64,000 nucleotides of DNA from Sphagnum compactum (lineage: Eukaryota > Bryophyta > Sphagnopsida > Sphagnales): NCBI GenBank assembly GCA_965153455.1, contig OZ234493.1, forward strand, positions 22,744,213 through 22,808,212. The letters run 5' to 3'. The translations under genes and the position numbers were made by a program. Shown piece after piece: positions 1 to 14,400 of the stretch. The first letter of the stretch is position 1; the number at the start of each line of letters is the position of its first letter. The notes below the pieces were generated by a model. It was not told the origin of the DNA, searched no databases, and was given only the letters and a program-made list of their open reading frames with translations.

Positions 1-3000
1 GCATTTCTATGTAATACCGCATGACAAACTTACAATATCACAAAATTTTAATAGAATTTGTGCAAAAATCATAACACAATATGTCTATGCAACATTCATG
101 GGCTTCAAAATGTAGAAATGGCCTGAAAAATATACATATTACTTTTACATAAATGATATGTCTTTTCTACTTGTGATGTTTGATGTCATATACATACGAT
201 TTAAATTTTAACAAATTTGTGCAATTATTGTGATGTAATTTTGGATAAAACTATGTAATACTTGTGTGTTAAACATGAACATTCATGTATGTCATTCAAA
301 AACAATGTTTCCTTTGTTTGAATATTTAAGATATTAAATATGTAAAAATATCATTCATATTAACCATAACACATCACTCAACAACCCATTGCGATTCATG
401 ATCCCATTTTATTTTTCATCATGATTATGTTCATCATCTTCCTTAAAGTAAACATCAAATCATCCCCTATAGTCCTAAAATTTGTGAAAACCTTGCTCGG
501 GCTTGTTTTCTCATCAATGACCTTGTTATTTAATGGCCATATCCTTGTGATCTTGAACCTTGCCACAATGATTTTCTTTGACAAATCTTGTTACAGTACA
601 TAGTCCACAACTAGCCAACATCATTTTGTCAAGTTCAAGGTAATTGTTTTTAGCCATGGCCTTGATTTTTTTTCTTAAATGCAATCTTGAATGATTTGAA
701 ACAAGATACATCTAAAGGTTGAAAAACATGCTAGTAGGTGTTGAGAGGGGACAATCACCATGTCCAATCCAAAGTCTTGTGTTTGTTGTGTTGCCTCTAA
801 TGTCACATGGGAGCCATGCCCATTTATAATTAATAGGTGATGGTTGGTTTGGGAAATACCTCTTGGGATTAGTATTTAAGTAGAAGAATTATCAAATGTA
901 TGATTAAGTTTATGACTAGTATTCTAGTCATAAAGGACAAAAATGATTATTAACCTTAAGTCATTACAGACAAGTTGTTTACAACAATAATCATTTAGGA
1001 TATGATGTGGCACAATGACATGTCACATTTCATCCATTAGTCATAAAGAATATATGTGAAGTCATTAAACATAGTTTAATCATTATATAATTTTTTATTA
1101 TTATTACAAATTGGACCCAAAAAACTTGGGCAATGTTAAATTTTAAACCACAATATTTATTATAATAAATTTGTTACATATAACATAAGGGTAAAAATCC
1201 TTTAAGGTGTACAACATAGAATGAAAAAGGCCTACTTTTTATCGCAATTTTTTTTTACTTTATATTTTGATCCCCATAAAAAATAATGAGTCAAAAGTTG
1301 TCAAATTTTTCAAAAGGACTATATTTTAGACTATTACAATTTTAGTTTCCATCATAATCATCCATAAATGTGTCTTTATATGGTAAAAAGGACTAGGTAA
1401 AAAATATAGAAAAAGGTGACGTTGTGACAAGATTTTGGTACACCTTCAAAAATTTGCACCCATAAATAATAAAGCATTATTTTGTTTTGATTATTTTTAA
1501 TTTCATTATTTTTCATCCTATCAATTGTTGACACAAGTTAACACTTAAGCTAGGCTTAAAACCTGGTTTTTGTGGCTATGTAAATCACTTAATTTACTTA
1601 GGTAAGCACTTAAGCTAGGTAGTTTAGGTAATAGGTATGTAAAAAACCATTATTGATCATAATAAATGTTATTTATGAATTTTGATCCTTGGACCCCAAA
1701 GATGGAGTTCAATTCCTTTACCACCAAGTCACCCCACTTGTTATGTAAATAATATAGTGTTTAGACCATTTAGACCATACTTAATTTAAACATAAAAAAA
1801 CCTCAAATTTGATAATTCAAATCTTCTTGATAATTTGTCCAAATGAAAAAATTGAAACTTTGTTCGTTTCCTTCAATAATATACACAATTATATATTTTT
1901 TCAATAAAAATATAAATTCATTTTGAAAAAAATATATTTGAATTTTGTTATTGAATAACATTTCAATGACCATTGTTTGGGGAAAAAAATTCAAACACAT
2001 GATTCATAAATGGAAAAACCTTTCTAGGTAATATAAGAATAAATAAAATATATTTTTCATATTTTAAACCTTCATTTGATTTAAGAATTTATATTATACA
2101 ATTTTGTTTCCAATATATCATAATTTTATTAGTAACTTTAAATTTAAATGTGTAAGTCCATATAGTTTATGCACATAAAATATTTATAAATGGATCATAA
2201 AATAATTATATCTAAAATATATGTATTCAATTTTTTAATATTATTTAAATTCAAACCCTAATCGTTTAATATGATAATAGACGGACATAAGGCATTACAA
2301 CATGTAGGGAATTGATTTTGAATTACAAATAAGCCATCCACGCCTTGTTTTGCATTGGCATGCAAGTACTTAACCTGCACATTCTAATATAGACCTCTCA
2401 AATACATTCACCCTTGAAAACATAGAATGTGGGCAACACTCTCTTAGCTACATTCATTACACAATTGATAATGAGTCATTCCTTGGATTTCAGGATGTTA
2501 CTATACACATCATGTGAAAAATGTTTAACTAATACAATTGCACTACATTATTGACCAAACTAGATGCCAATTTTATCACAATTCCATATGTGATCAATAT
2601 TAAAGTTGTGTTGTGTGTATAGAAATAAAAACATAGTCAAAGGAGCCACCCAAGTGAGTGGACACTCCGTAAAATTATATTTTTGTATGTTTGAAAGATC
2701 ACAAGTGAAGCATAATAGTTTAGATCATCAATTTGTTTTTTGACATATTTTTCATTAATTGCAAAGTTTACATGCTCAAAGTTTGACATAAATCAAAAAC
2801 GTTTTTACATGTTCAAAGCACTCAAACCTAGAAAATGGACAATTATTATTTTTTCAAACATCCATTTTTTTATACCAAATGTGCACCATTCTTTTTAAAA
2901 ATTGGAGAGGATTTCAACACTAATGATTAAAAGGGCTTGAACTGATGAATATTTTTAATTATTTGATTTGAGCACATTTGGCTCAAAAGTGCTTTTAACC

Positions 3001-4240
3001 TTAAATATTATGGATTTTGAAAATGCGCCTTTAACAAAAGTGGGTGTCATCACAATAACATGTACCATAGCAAATGTAATGCTTGCTTGGTTTTTTCATG
3101 TTTTTAAAGTCGTAATTTAATTTGATGTTGAAATTGTAAGATTTTTTGTACATTTGTATTTTTAATATATCATGAGAACATGTAAATTAATTTGAAATTA
3201 ATCAAATGAATAAAAAATTAACAAAAGCAATCATTAAACACTATAACATTTGCTTTTAAGTAGTAAAAGGATTTGTAAAAGGATGTCAATTTTTTTGAAA
3301 ATGACAATTTTTACCAAATTTTTAACATGAACCTTAATAAAATAGTATGAAGAATTTTTTTTTAAATTTAAAAAAAATTCAAATTTTTTTTCAAGAATAT
3401 TCTAAAAATATTATTCAAAAGTAGTCACAAAAGTAGTCAAAAAGCAGGTAGGTGCGAATCGTGGTATCCCATTTGCACCCAAGTTGTTCATGTTTATGTG
3501 ATAGAAGGCATGAATGCATAGTATACATGATATAAAATCAATTTCTAGTCAAAATGTATTTATATCTAAAATGTAATATTAAAAGGGTACCCAAAATACA
3601 AAATTTATAACCAACAAAAAAATGACACATGTCATGTGTAGTCTTTGAAAAATGACTTTTACATTGGCACCCTTGGCTCCTTTGATTATGTTTTCACCCA
3701 TAAGCCTTGTAATTTGTTGTAAAATGATGCGTAAGATGTGCTAATCAATTAACCTTTGTGTTCTACGAATTTCAAAACCTTTGACCATTTGAATGTTCAA
3801 CATTGGATGTTGTCTTTTGAACCAAAACCACCATTGATTATCTCTGGGTATTCCTTCTCGAAAAACCATAGGGTTAATTTGTGTGAGTTCAACCACTTTG
3901 ATTTCTAGCTACATTAATGTGATGCTAAGACCCATTTTTTGCATGGCCAACCCATTCTACAATTGCTTGGTCTTTTGCTACTAGTAGCACATTGATTGGT
4001 CCCATGTCATTGTTCAATTAGAATTTTTGTTTGTACCCAAATTGGTGATAATTGATAAGAATATGTAGGAAAAATTGGTAATCACCCTGAAAAAGATTTA
4101 AGCAAATTTGGCTATAAGCCATAATTAAATAAAAAATCTTAAATCATCCTTCAGTATTATTGTTACACAATGGAAACCAATTATATGAATCTAGCATTGT
4201 TTCTTTTTTTTGTTTCACCTCTAATGACTGAAAAAATCAA
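1..4240. other. AT-rich intergenic, no gene seen
   Basis: Strongly AT-rich sequence with frequent stops in all frames. The few open frames of about 60 codons have no recognisable domain, no consistent codon pattern and no splice-linked partner. I see no conserved transposase or reverse transcriptase motifs here. It is probably old, decayed repeat sequence. Confidence 0.6.
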
Positions 4241-4339
4241 TTTTGTTCATTAGGTTGAACATCAACCTTCTTTTTTTTAACAATCTAAAATTTTCAATTG
4301 GATTGATTTCAATGAACAATTTTTTTGCTCATTTAATCA

Positions 4340-5060
4340 TTTCATTGTTGAATTGGGTGACCAAAACTTTTTGGTTGCCAACTCAGAGGAGAAAATTAAG
4401 GTCGTTGGCCAAAAAAGTTTTTGGTCATTGTTCGAAAATCTTCAGTTGTTCGATCAATAATGATTTGATTTTCTCGTTGATCTAGTGATTGAAATCTTTT
4501 TCATTGCCAAAAAATCCTTTGGTTTATACCCAAAAAATTTGGTTCATTTTCAATTGTTAAATGAGGTGATCAAAAAAACTTTGGTTGTCATTAGTTTTGG
4601 CAAATTGAGTGATTTAAAAATTTCAATCTTTGCTAAAAGTTTTTTGGTTTTTGCCTAGAAATTTAGTTGACTAATTGATAGTTGTTTCGTTTCCACCATT
4701 GATCCAACAATTGAAAAAAATTCGGTCATTGTTTAAATTCTTTTGGGTGCCACCCAAAACATTTGGTCATCAATTTTTGGTTGCAAATTGGGTGATCCAA
4801 AACTTTTGGTCACTTCTCAAAAAAAAAGTTTTGATCATTGTTCAGAAAATTTTCAATCACTGCCCAAATTTTTTTAATTGTTCAATCGAAAGGTTCAATT
4901 TCCACAATTTGATTTGGTTATTGAAAATTTTAATTGTTGTTCAAAAAAATTAGTTACCAAATTGGACAATTGAAAATGATCAAATTGAAGTTTTGAAAAT
5001 TGTTGGTCATTGTTTCAACAACTTTAATATTGATTCAATCTCCACCATTGATCAAGAGAA
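4340..5060. repeat. Degenerate short-motif repeat region
   Basis: Variants of TTTTTGGTCATTG, CAAAACTTTTGGTTGCC and TTCAATTGTTC recur irregularly about every 40-90 bases. This suggests a heavily diverged tandem array rather than coding sequence. Two open frames inside (4243-4485 and 4675-4953) are low-complexity Phe/Leu/Ile-rich translations of the repeat and are not called as genes. Confidence 0.4.
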
Positions 5061-6992
5061 CAAAAAAATTCAATTGAATCCTAGAAAAGTACTATCATTA
5101 TAAAAGTGTGATGACTGAATTTTATTTTCAATTGAAACCTAAGGACATTACTTAAAAAAAATAGAAAATACATGAGTACAAATATAGGGTGCAATATATT
5201 GGTTGTTGGGTAAAAATATAAGTTAATTAGTTCAAAAATAAGGTTATGTATATTTTGAAAATAAAATTATAATTGATATAAGGTATGTGTAAATCTCTAA
5301 TATTAAATTTTTAAAATAAAAAATAGCATGTACATAAAAGATTTAAGGTATTAGCTCAAGTTGTTAGTAAGTTTAATTATTGTGAAATAACGTTTTTGAT
5401 TAATTTGCGACTAATAAAATTTTGTATATTACAATTTTTTTCATTTTAATTACATTCCATGGTTTTATTTTGGCCTTCAACTTTGAATTTTTCTGGCTCC
5501 AAATTTTTTACACTAAAAATCTAAATTAATATTGCGTATTGAAATTGGATGCCAAAAAATAATTAAAAATATATAAGGTGGGTAAAATATGTGCATATTA
5601 AATAATTAAATAATAATAAGGTGGGGGAAAATATAAATTCAAAACCTAATACTTTGAAAAATAGTTGTTTGACGCATGTAAATCACAAAAACATTAAATG
5701 TCCCCCTCCCCAAGATTGAAACAAGGTTTAAGGCGACTGAATAATTTGAATATGTGTTGCTTTTAACTTTCCCCTAAGTAGTTCGACTGAGGCTTTGACT
5801 TAAGTTGACCCTATTCCAATGTGACATTAAACAATACTTAATGCCCATGCTTCAGATGAACGCTCAAATGTGGTGATAACCTTGCAAAAAATTCGAACAT
5901 TGAATATCACACTTAAATGAAAAGGGTTCAACCATTGGACCACACCAACTTTTTATAAATACTTGAGCTTTGTGTTACTTTGCAATACTAGACAATTGTT
6001 TGACATATTATAGTCAAAATATTGATATATTTTAATTTGTTCCTTGATTTTTACAATCAAAAATCAAAATCTTATGCTCATATTAATTTTCCATGAAATC
6101 ATTTCCATTAATTCTAGAATGTGAAGTTCAGACTTTACTTATGCATTGATGACACCAAGAAATTCATGAAACCATAAAACTTCAATATCATATCATATCT
6201 CTTTGCTTTCATGTGTTATTTGCCTGGGTGAATGGTAGGTGCATGAAATATGGGTGTATATTCATGCTTCTATTAATTAGGAACAAGGTGTGTCCACATT
6301 TAGTTAGTTAGTTATTTACATCATTCCCCCAACATAGAACCCTAAATATGCATCCCTCTCCAAAATAAAAACATGGTTTGTCATGCTTCCCTTTGTGCTC
6401 TCCCTCTCCCCCCCAACCCCCCAAATGTGTTCCCTAAGACATTCCCAATACCTCCTTCACAAGAGGTCTAGCTGAAAAAAGCAAAAACTTTATTGATATT
6501 TGTCAAAAATGTTGGAAATTGAAAATTATTGGGTTAGAATTACAAATTCACAAAGACACGTTGTCTTCTTTTGCATACTTATTTTTTAAGTGTTGAAATT
6601 CCGGAAAACTCAACTTGAAACTGATGAACCTTGTTTTTCAAAATAAAGAAACAAATATTCTTTTTCAGCAAAGAAGCGCTGAACATCAGTTGTAAGTATG
6701 CTATTTGTCTTATGAGACAAGCAAAGCTCTCCAGCACAACAACTGGTGGTTGAAAATCCACATATTATGATGAGAGCAACAAACAAAATCCAGTGCTGCA
6801 GACATAGCTTATGGCAATGCAACTTGTGATGCCATTGAGTCCGTTGCAGACATGGTTGGTTTATGGCAATGATGCACCCTCGTGATGATGGTTGCTATAA
6901 GCATCCACTATAAACCGCTCGTTGGAAATGCGACAATGGCAATCCAACAAAACCCCTTCAACAGCCCACCGCCCTAAGCTCTCTTCCCTTCA
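5061..6992. other. AT-rich intergenic, no gene seen
   Basis: No supported gene. Short open frames near 6579-6822 on the minus strand overlap each other in different frames and match no family I recognise. Confidence 0.55.
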
Positions 6993-7410
6993 GCTCCCTG
7001 ATCCACAAGTCAAGCAACTAATTATGTGACAAGATATATACACTTACAAAAGGGAACTTGTAAGTTATCCACTTGGGGCCCACTAATTCACAAGTTAACA
7101 AACTAATTGTACAAATAAGTATGTACTTATGAAGGGAACTTGTAAGTTATCCACTTGGGACCCACTAATCCACGAGTCAAGCAACTAATTGTGCAATTAA
7201 ATATGTTCTTATGAAGGGAACTTGTAAGTTATCTACTTAGGGCCCACTAATCCACCAGTCAAGCAAGTAATTGTGCAATTAAATATGTTCTTATGAAGGG
7301 AACTTGTAAGTTATCTACATAGGGCCCACTAAACCACAAGTCAAGCTACTAATTATGCAACTAAATATGTACTTATGAAGGGACTGGATAATTCATCCAC
7401 TTGGGTCTCC
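6993..7410 (+). repeat. Tandem repeat, about 82-bp unit, about 5 copies
   Basis: The phrase AGGGAACTTGTAAGTTAT recurs at about 7051, 7133, 7214 and 7298, and a diverged version begins at about 7379. Spacings are 81-84 bases. Each unit then carries a CCACTTGGGGCCCACTAAT-like block, a CAAGTCAAGCAACTAATT-like block and a tail near TATGTACTTATG. The copies are well conserved, so the array is fairly young. No open frame spans it. Confidence 0.85.
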
Positions 7411-9780
7411 ATGTGCAGGAGGGAGTACCATAAAAGGGTATTTTCAGTGTCATGTGGTGTGCAATGAATGTGCAATCACAGGGTAAATGAAAAATGGTGA
7501 ACTCAAATTATATTGATTAATTAAAAGTCACAGATTAGTTTTACAATGTATTGTATTCAGTGTCTTTTGTTTTGGGGCAAATTTTTGCACCTTGTTGAAA
7601 ATTTTGGACATTTACCGTTTTTCAGTGTAATTTAGACCAAATTTTCTGTTTTTCTTCACATCATTTCGCAAGCTTTTTCAACCTCACAAAATTTGAAAAA
7701 AAAACAAATTGCCAAATTCATAACTGAAAATTCTAAAAAATGAGTTTTATGGTCATCATATATATGATGGGTGCCATACACCAAATTTCAGCAATAAATA
7801 CATATATTTGTATCACAAGAACATTCTAAAACTTGTTCATCACACATGTGCAATATTACCCTAGATAGAGAGAATCAAGATAGGTAGTATGATGTTTCGC
7901 CGAAGGATAGTTCATGGGGCCTTCACATTGTGGACCACAGTAGTTTATGAGGCCATCAATTTTCTCCTTGTTGCCATTGTATGTTGGCAACGACCCTGGT
8001 ACCTAGGCTGGTTAGGCACTAATTAATTATTTTTTGGAATTGCTGAAAATTCTGAAATACAGGTGCCTGCCATGAAAAAAATCGGAATGAAGCTCCCAAG
8101 CACAATAACTTCATTATTTAGTATAATGCTGAATTGGAATTTATTTTTTAGTTTTTACTGGCAACCATAAACTGACCCCCAAAAAAATAATTATTACACA
8201 TAATTAATTATTAATCCTAATGGTGAATGCTAGCAGGATTTTCACACATCCTGAGACACATAATGCTGTAGTGTGTGAAATCTCTTTTCTTTCGGCCATC
8301 CATCTTCAAGATTGAGACATAAGTGCTTATCTATCTCCCAGAGCAATAGTTGATCCTTAGTCATTCCTCCCTCTTGAACGCTTTCTAAACAACACATTCC
8401 TGTCTGGTAATTGTTACCATGCAGGTGTGAGAAAGGGCGATAGGGGTGGAGAGGTGGGAGGCCAGGCCCAGCATGAACCATGAGTCACCAATGCAGCATG
8501 ATGGACAAATGGTGATAGGATTGTTCGTTTTGACATTTGTTCATGTTGACTTATGCAAGAAATTTATTGACTCATTTCCTATTTTATTATTGCAAAGGAA
8601 ACTAATTTACTCATTCAATAAGTTTTGGTATGTGAGTAGTGTTTTGTCTTGCTTCAAATTTGTGAGGTAGGTGGTTTGGCAATCATCCACAAGAGGACTT
8701 AGCCAAGTTTGGTTACATGCTACAGAGAAAGAGTATAAAAGTTTAGGAATCATGCTATAGTTTGGTGAATGTGTGCTAATCTATCTATGAAGCAAGGCAG
8801 TTTGTATTGTTTTTGTTTTGTTTGTCACGTTGAGATCTCCCAACCCATGTCGCTTGATGCCACGCTCTTGGTATCTTCAGAAAGCTCTAGATGAGTAGGG
8901 GTGCATTGACTTGGTTTGGGACTGTTTGGAGCTACAGTGTAGAAGCTATTGATTGTTGAACCGTTTTCTCAATGAAAACTAAATAAAATTGAAACGGAAA
9001 ACTGCATTGGAATTTGTTGGGGGCGTTCTTGGTGATGTTGATGGAAAGCCCTCAGCCAGTCAGATTTAATAGAGTTTATTTTACAATTTTCAGAGCTAAG
9101 GTGTGAAAGATATTGATTTTTAAGTGGATTTTGTTGCTGGAAATTCAACAAATTGCAGAAATTGGGTTTGGAAGGAAAAATCAGTTGAGCCCTCAATTGT
9201 GTTCACATTGCCAAATTTACAAATTTTCAATTCTGAAAATGTGAAAAATTCTGAAGAATGCCTTCACACTTGGGCCAAGGGCATAGGCTAGTAAAAATGA
9301 GCAGTTAGAAAAGAAACTCTTCAATGCAAAGGGAATTTTTTTTTGTAAAGCACAAAAACCGAGCACACACCTTCAAAGGTAGACACAATTTACCCACTAT
9401 CTGAAAATAGGATAAAAGGGGTGTAAGCTCCTATACAGGCACACCAAGGCTTGAGAGGTTTTTAAAGAGGTTTTAAGGCTTGGGTTGTATCATGTACTTG
9501 GGGACCAAATGTCCATTATCACTTTCCAAATTGAGACAATGCAATGCACTGATTGCAAATCAAATTTGCTTCAAAAGCATGCAAGAATTCAAGAGAACTA
9601 TTGTATTTCACAAAATCACAATTTTATGGTGCCTCAGATATGGAGACTTACTTGAAATCATCATAGTAGTTGGCGTGTGCCATCACTCAGATATTGTAAT
9701 GTAGTTATTTTATAAAGTATATATATGTTTTTGAACATTCTGTTGTGTGAAATACAATTTCAATCAAAAGTTGATTTTTG
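7411..9780. other. Intergenic, no gene supported
   Basis: Mixed-composition sequence. Short open frames (for example 8242-8481 minus, 8446-8670 plus, 8969-9196 minus) have no recognised domain and no splice-linked continuation. The longer motif composition resembles old retroelement debris, but I see no diagnostic motif. Confidence 0.45.
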
Positions 9781-10050
9781 ATTTTCAGTGAATTTCCAAT
9801 TACAAAAACTACTCAGAATTCAATAACACTTGCACCAGAGGTCTGAAAATTCCGAAACCACCTGGGTGCAACTGTCCTCCTCAACAGTTGGAATCCAATG
9901 CAGGGTTGGAATCCACCAGTAGCCCTAGCGCACCCCCATTCCCCTAAATTTTTTAATTTTGACTTTTATTGAATTTTCAGCAATAAAAATACTTGAAATT
10001 CAATAACTCCTGCGTTGCAGGTCTAAACATTTCAAAATCACCTCGGTGCA
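9781..10050 (+). repeat. Diverged direct repeat, 180-bp offset
   Basis: A block of about 90 bases around 9781-9870 reappears at about 9961-10050 with an exact 180-base offset. Shared landmarks are a TTTTCAG near the start, then AATTCAATAAC, GGTCT, and an ACCTNGGTGCA end. Divergence is roughly a quarter of positions. It lies just downstream of the SPEN-like gene's stop codon and could be an old tandem duplication or retroelement fragment. Confidence 0.55.
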
Positions 10051-10316
10051 TGCAGGGACTCACCAAGTGGCTTTCCAATGGTACCAAGAACAGTGCCAGG
10101 GACCATGTGGTTTGGGAAATCTCAATCTGACAAAATGAACAAAGCAAAACAAACAAACTACATTCCCTAAATGTAGTACTGTTAAGGATTTAGTGATCTG
10201 ATGTAAAACATTACATGGGTGTGTAGAATGATGTTGCTCACAGACACATCGGGAATCGAGAAAGATGGCATCAGTGTCAAAATTTGGAACTGATTTGAGA
10301 AACGGAAGTTTGTACA

Positions 10317-11480
10317 TTAGTTTGAGCTCATGCATGTGGGTGCTGGTAAGATCAGGCTTATGAGACAGGAGGTGGGTTGTTGAGAGATTTCAAGCATAGC
10401 ACATATGTCAGCTGACCAAGGGAGAATGTAAAGCATACGTTGCCACAGTCGCTCAGTTGCAGGGACCTTCACCACTCCTGCACGGTCCCTCTGCCTTAAG
10501 TAAGCAACAAACTGCTCAAACTGCACACATAGAGAGAACAAACACTTCAGCAAGACCCAACACAAGGCTTGTGATCAACACAATTCCAAGAGATATGTGA
10601 CTTTGACAAACTGCTTGAACTGCACACATAGAGAACAAACACCTCAGCAAGGCCCAACACCCTTGTGACCAACACAATTTCCAAGAGATATCTGACTTCA
10701 GGAGAGTTCATCTCTGAAGACTACACTTCATTAGGCTTCATTAGTCATTAAGACAAAGTTGAGGCTTGGAATAGAGGGGCATACCCCTTCATGTTGTTCA
10801 GGTGCAGGGAATAACCTGCAGACCTCACGCTGCACAAAACAAAGACAATGTCAGTAGACCCAATCCAGAGCAAATTGCAGCAAGTTGAATCACAAGCAGG
10901 CTTTCATTATTATTTGCCTTTTCCAACTCCAAGATCAGATTCAAGAGCTCAGAGTAACCAACCTGATTTGGAGGTGTTGCAAGAAAAGATGACTTCACAG
11001 ACTTAAAATCTGCTCGCTTCGTTACATCGAGCTTGTCAGGCCACCTGTCCAAGTATGCATATTGCAGCAAATTTGAGAACAGCTCAGAGAAGTGAAATAG
11101 CCATTAGACTCCAAAAGCATCAAAGGAACTTTCAGCATGTGTAGCAGAGGAACTCTTGAACAGCTTCCAACATGGCAGTGTTTCTCACTTGCATGCAAGT
11201 GCCAAAAATGTTTTTGGACACTGAGCTCATCAACAGAGCCAGCATGACTGAGAACATCATCTTCCCCAGGCAAGGTGCCTGGAGATGTAAACTTGCCAAC
11301 TAAACAGGGTCAGGTCAGTAGAGATTACCTGAAGGGCTCATAAGGCCCATGGTCATAGTAACACGCTGATGAATCTTGACGAACCGCCCATAACTCACAA
11401 TACTGCAGTCCACTTTTGCAAAGAGTGCCCTGCCAACGTTTTTCATGCACAAGAGGCACACCTGTTGCCATGAAATCTAC
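10317..11480 (-). other. SPOC domain exons of the SPEN-like gene
   Basis: Exons 6 (end), 7, 8 and 9 join to give WQGTLCKSG, RWPDKLDVTKR, REVCRLF, FEQFVAYLRQR, AGVVKVP and LYILPWS in sequence. This is the conserved line of the plant SPOC domain, a protein-interaction module that in animals binds phosphorylated partners such as the RNA polymerase II tail. The 82-nt and 45-nt exons (7 and 8) are too short to stand out as open frames and were placed by splice sites and phase. The protein ends 12 residues after a LISLILP strand with no long tail. Confidence 0.85.
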
Positions 11481-14400
11481 AACCTCTTCCTGACCCATGT
11501 CACAAGTCCCCATGGCAGGTGGCAAGAACTCCTGAGGAGGAGGTGGTAACGGAGGAGGAGGTGAGCTTGGAGGAGGGGGTAGAACAGGGGGTTTTAAAGA
11601 TTGTGGGGATGATGGGGGTGGTGACAAGGGTGGGGGAGGAGGAGGTGGGGAGGGTGGAGTTTCACTTGGTGGTGGAGGTGGCGGTGAGGCAGGTGGCAGA
11701 GGGGGGAGGGGAGGATGCATCATCTCTGAATGGAGTTTGTATGGAGGGTTCATCATCTCTAGAGGCACAGTCATTTGGTCAACTGATGTGCTCAGCAGGT
11801 CTCCCACAGTATCCAATTGCTCAAGAGCCTGGTTAAGATGCTCTGAATCTTGCCGGGATGGTAGACTGCTTAGAACAGGGGTGACTGGTGACTGTAGTAA
11901 AGGTGGGGCGTAACGGCCCAGACCTTTCTCAAGCTTTGGTGCACTACGGTATGGCAAGGGAGTGCCCATGGGTGACATCAAACCAGACTTTGAAATGGGT
12001 GTGGATGCAGCAGGTGAGACCTGAGCTACTGGGGAAGATGGAACAGTCCCCATGGAACCTGACCAGGAATTGTTGGATGGAATATGTTCCAAGTGGATGC
12101 GAGGTGGGTGCTTGGGAATTGGCAATGGTGCCAAAGTAGCACCCTGAGGTGGTAGAGGAGGCCTGATAAGGCTACACTCCTTTGTCAACTGTTGTTCCAG
12201 CATCAGCTTCTGTCCCAGCAGACTGTGACTGCTGCCTTGTGATTGTAATGGACTGCTCTCATGACCACCTGCCATTGCATCTCCACCTGCTGTGCCACCA
12301 GCACTGCCATGAAATACACCTGATGGATCCAGCCTAGAGAAAGACTCTTCTCTAAATGTCACAGGGCTTCTAAACCTCCTTTGATCCCTGCAACATCCAA
12401 TCACACTGGATCTCAGTAACCAAAGAACTACTGTCAACAGACTTCCTGGGCTACAAACACTGACAAGCATTACACACACTTGCAATAGTTTCTGCAACAT
12501 ATACTGGAAATTACTGTTTGGGAAATTGCCATGTATGGAATTTTGGGATGAGAGTTACCAAGTTACATAATTGTAACCCTCCTCTGAAAACTCTTTCTCA
12601 GGCAATCCCCCCCACCCAGGTGGTAAACCTGGTTGGCCAAGCCCAATGGAAGTACCACCACCCTCAAAGTCCTGGATACTTGGAGACTCTCCATCCTTGC
12701 TCTCTCTCTCCCACTCACGCTGGGGGTGCCCAAGTGCTGGCCGGTCTTGCTCATGATAGTAGTCCCAGCCCCGCCGTCGGAAATCAGCAACCGGTGGGGC
12801 CTGTGGTGGTGGTGGCCCCCCACCATGGTTATACACATATGGGTTCTCACTTTGCTGTAAGGATATTGCTGAGTTACTGCAGTCCCAACAAACATCAGAG
12901 AGAGGCAAGGTTAATGTGGAATCTCTCTACACCTCTCCTTGCCATAAGTGTGAGTCCTCATGTGTACCCAGTTTCTGTCACAAGACTGGCAGTGACTGGG
13001 AAGGCTCAGCTAAGAAGCTGCCTAGTTCAACAATTACCTTCCTAGCTACTGAGAAATTCTCAATACTTACAGTTTTACGTCAACCTGAAAAGAATTAAGA
13101 GATAATGTGATAATCAACAGGAACATGTATGGTATTGACTACCTACCCTAATAATCCCCCACTGAAGTTCCTGGCATTGGGTGGCAGGTTAATGTCAAAC
13201 AAGCATACAGCATTTCTTTCAGAAGACCAGCAGTAATGGGGAAAATTTAGCAACGATGCTGGTTAATTCAACAGAACCTAAAAGGAGGAGAGGACCAAGG
13301 AAACCAAGAAGACAGACGAACACAACAAGAGAAAGGAAACAAAATTACCTGTACTCAATCTGAATAGCTGGATCAAGGCGACCAGAAATCACCTGCAAGG
13401 CAACAGTGGCTGCTTCAACTCGATCAAACTCCACGAACCTGCAAGGGCCCCGGCTAGTGCGAGCACTCCTCACTTTTGTCACACCTCCAACCCCCTCTAC
13501 TGCAAGATTGAATATATGTTTTAGCTCTCCCTCATTCATAAAATTAGGACCCACAATGTCAGGCAGTCCAATCCATAATGTATTCGTAGGTACTCTTTCA
13601 GCTGCTTCCCGCCCAACCCCATCAGGACCCCAACCTCCTCGTGTCCTCCCAAATCCAAAGCCACCACCTTGGGCTCCACTTGTGAAGCTCATAAGCTTGT
13701 TGGAGATGTTTCCAAGAGCAGCTGCAAGAGCTGGATTATTAAGTCCTCGACTGCTGGAAGTCCCAGTGATAGGGGGTGTGTGAAGCAATGCAGTTGTGGG
13801 TGGAGGAGAGCTCAGAAGAGTCGTCCCTGAGGCACTCCTCTGTGCTGGAACATTTTTGTACTCCACATTAATGCACTGATTCCCAAATTGCGCCCCATTC
13901 AGATTGGCTTTTGCAAGAGCAGCACACTCTGGTAACCTGTTAATGAAACATCCAAGTTTACATGCAGCCCAACCAACAAAAGTGGGCCAATTGATTCCTC
14001 CTGGAACAAGAATCAAAGAAACCATTGCAGGTACATGTAGGGCAAGCTGCCATGACAATACTCACTCATACCCACATGTCAGAAAATGCAATAGCATTAC
14101 CTGAAATCAATGAAGCAACAGCCATTTTGCCGCAGAAACTTCCAGCCAGTAAGTTCCCCAAACTGTGAGAATGCAGTCAATAACTGGTCATCACAAACTG
14201 AAGGATCAACCCGCCCGATCCAGAGGTGACGGTTGCCACCTTGATTAACCACATCAGAGGTCACATTCACAACACTAGACACAGTATTCCGGTCTGGGGC
14301 TGCATCAGTTGTTGATGGTAAAAGATAACCACCACCCTCTTTACGTCGTTGCCGCACATGAGCTGTAACAGTAGCAGCATCCTCTGGGGTTTCAAATTCC

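Noticed and set aside
6993-7410. The tandem repeat considered as a CRISPR-like array
   Set aside because: Units abut with no unique spacers, and the sequence is eukaryotic.
11519-12139. Plus-strand open frames opposite the proline-rich exon
   Set aside because: Antisense shadows of proline codons (CCN read as NGG) in exon 6 of the SPEN-like gene.
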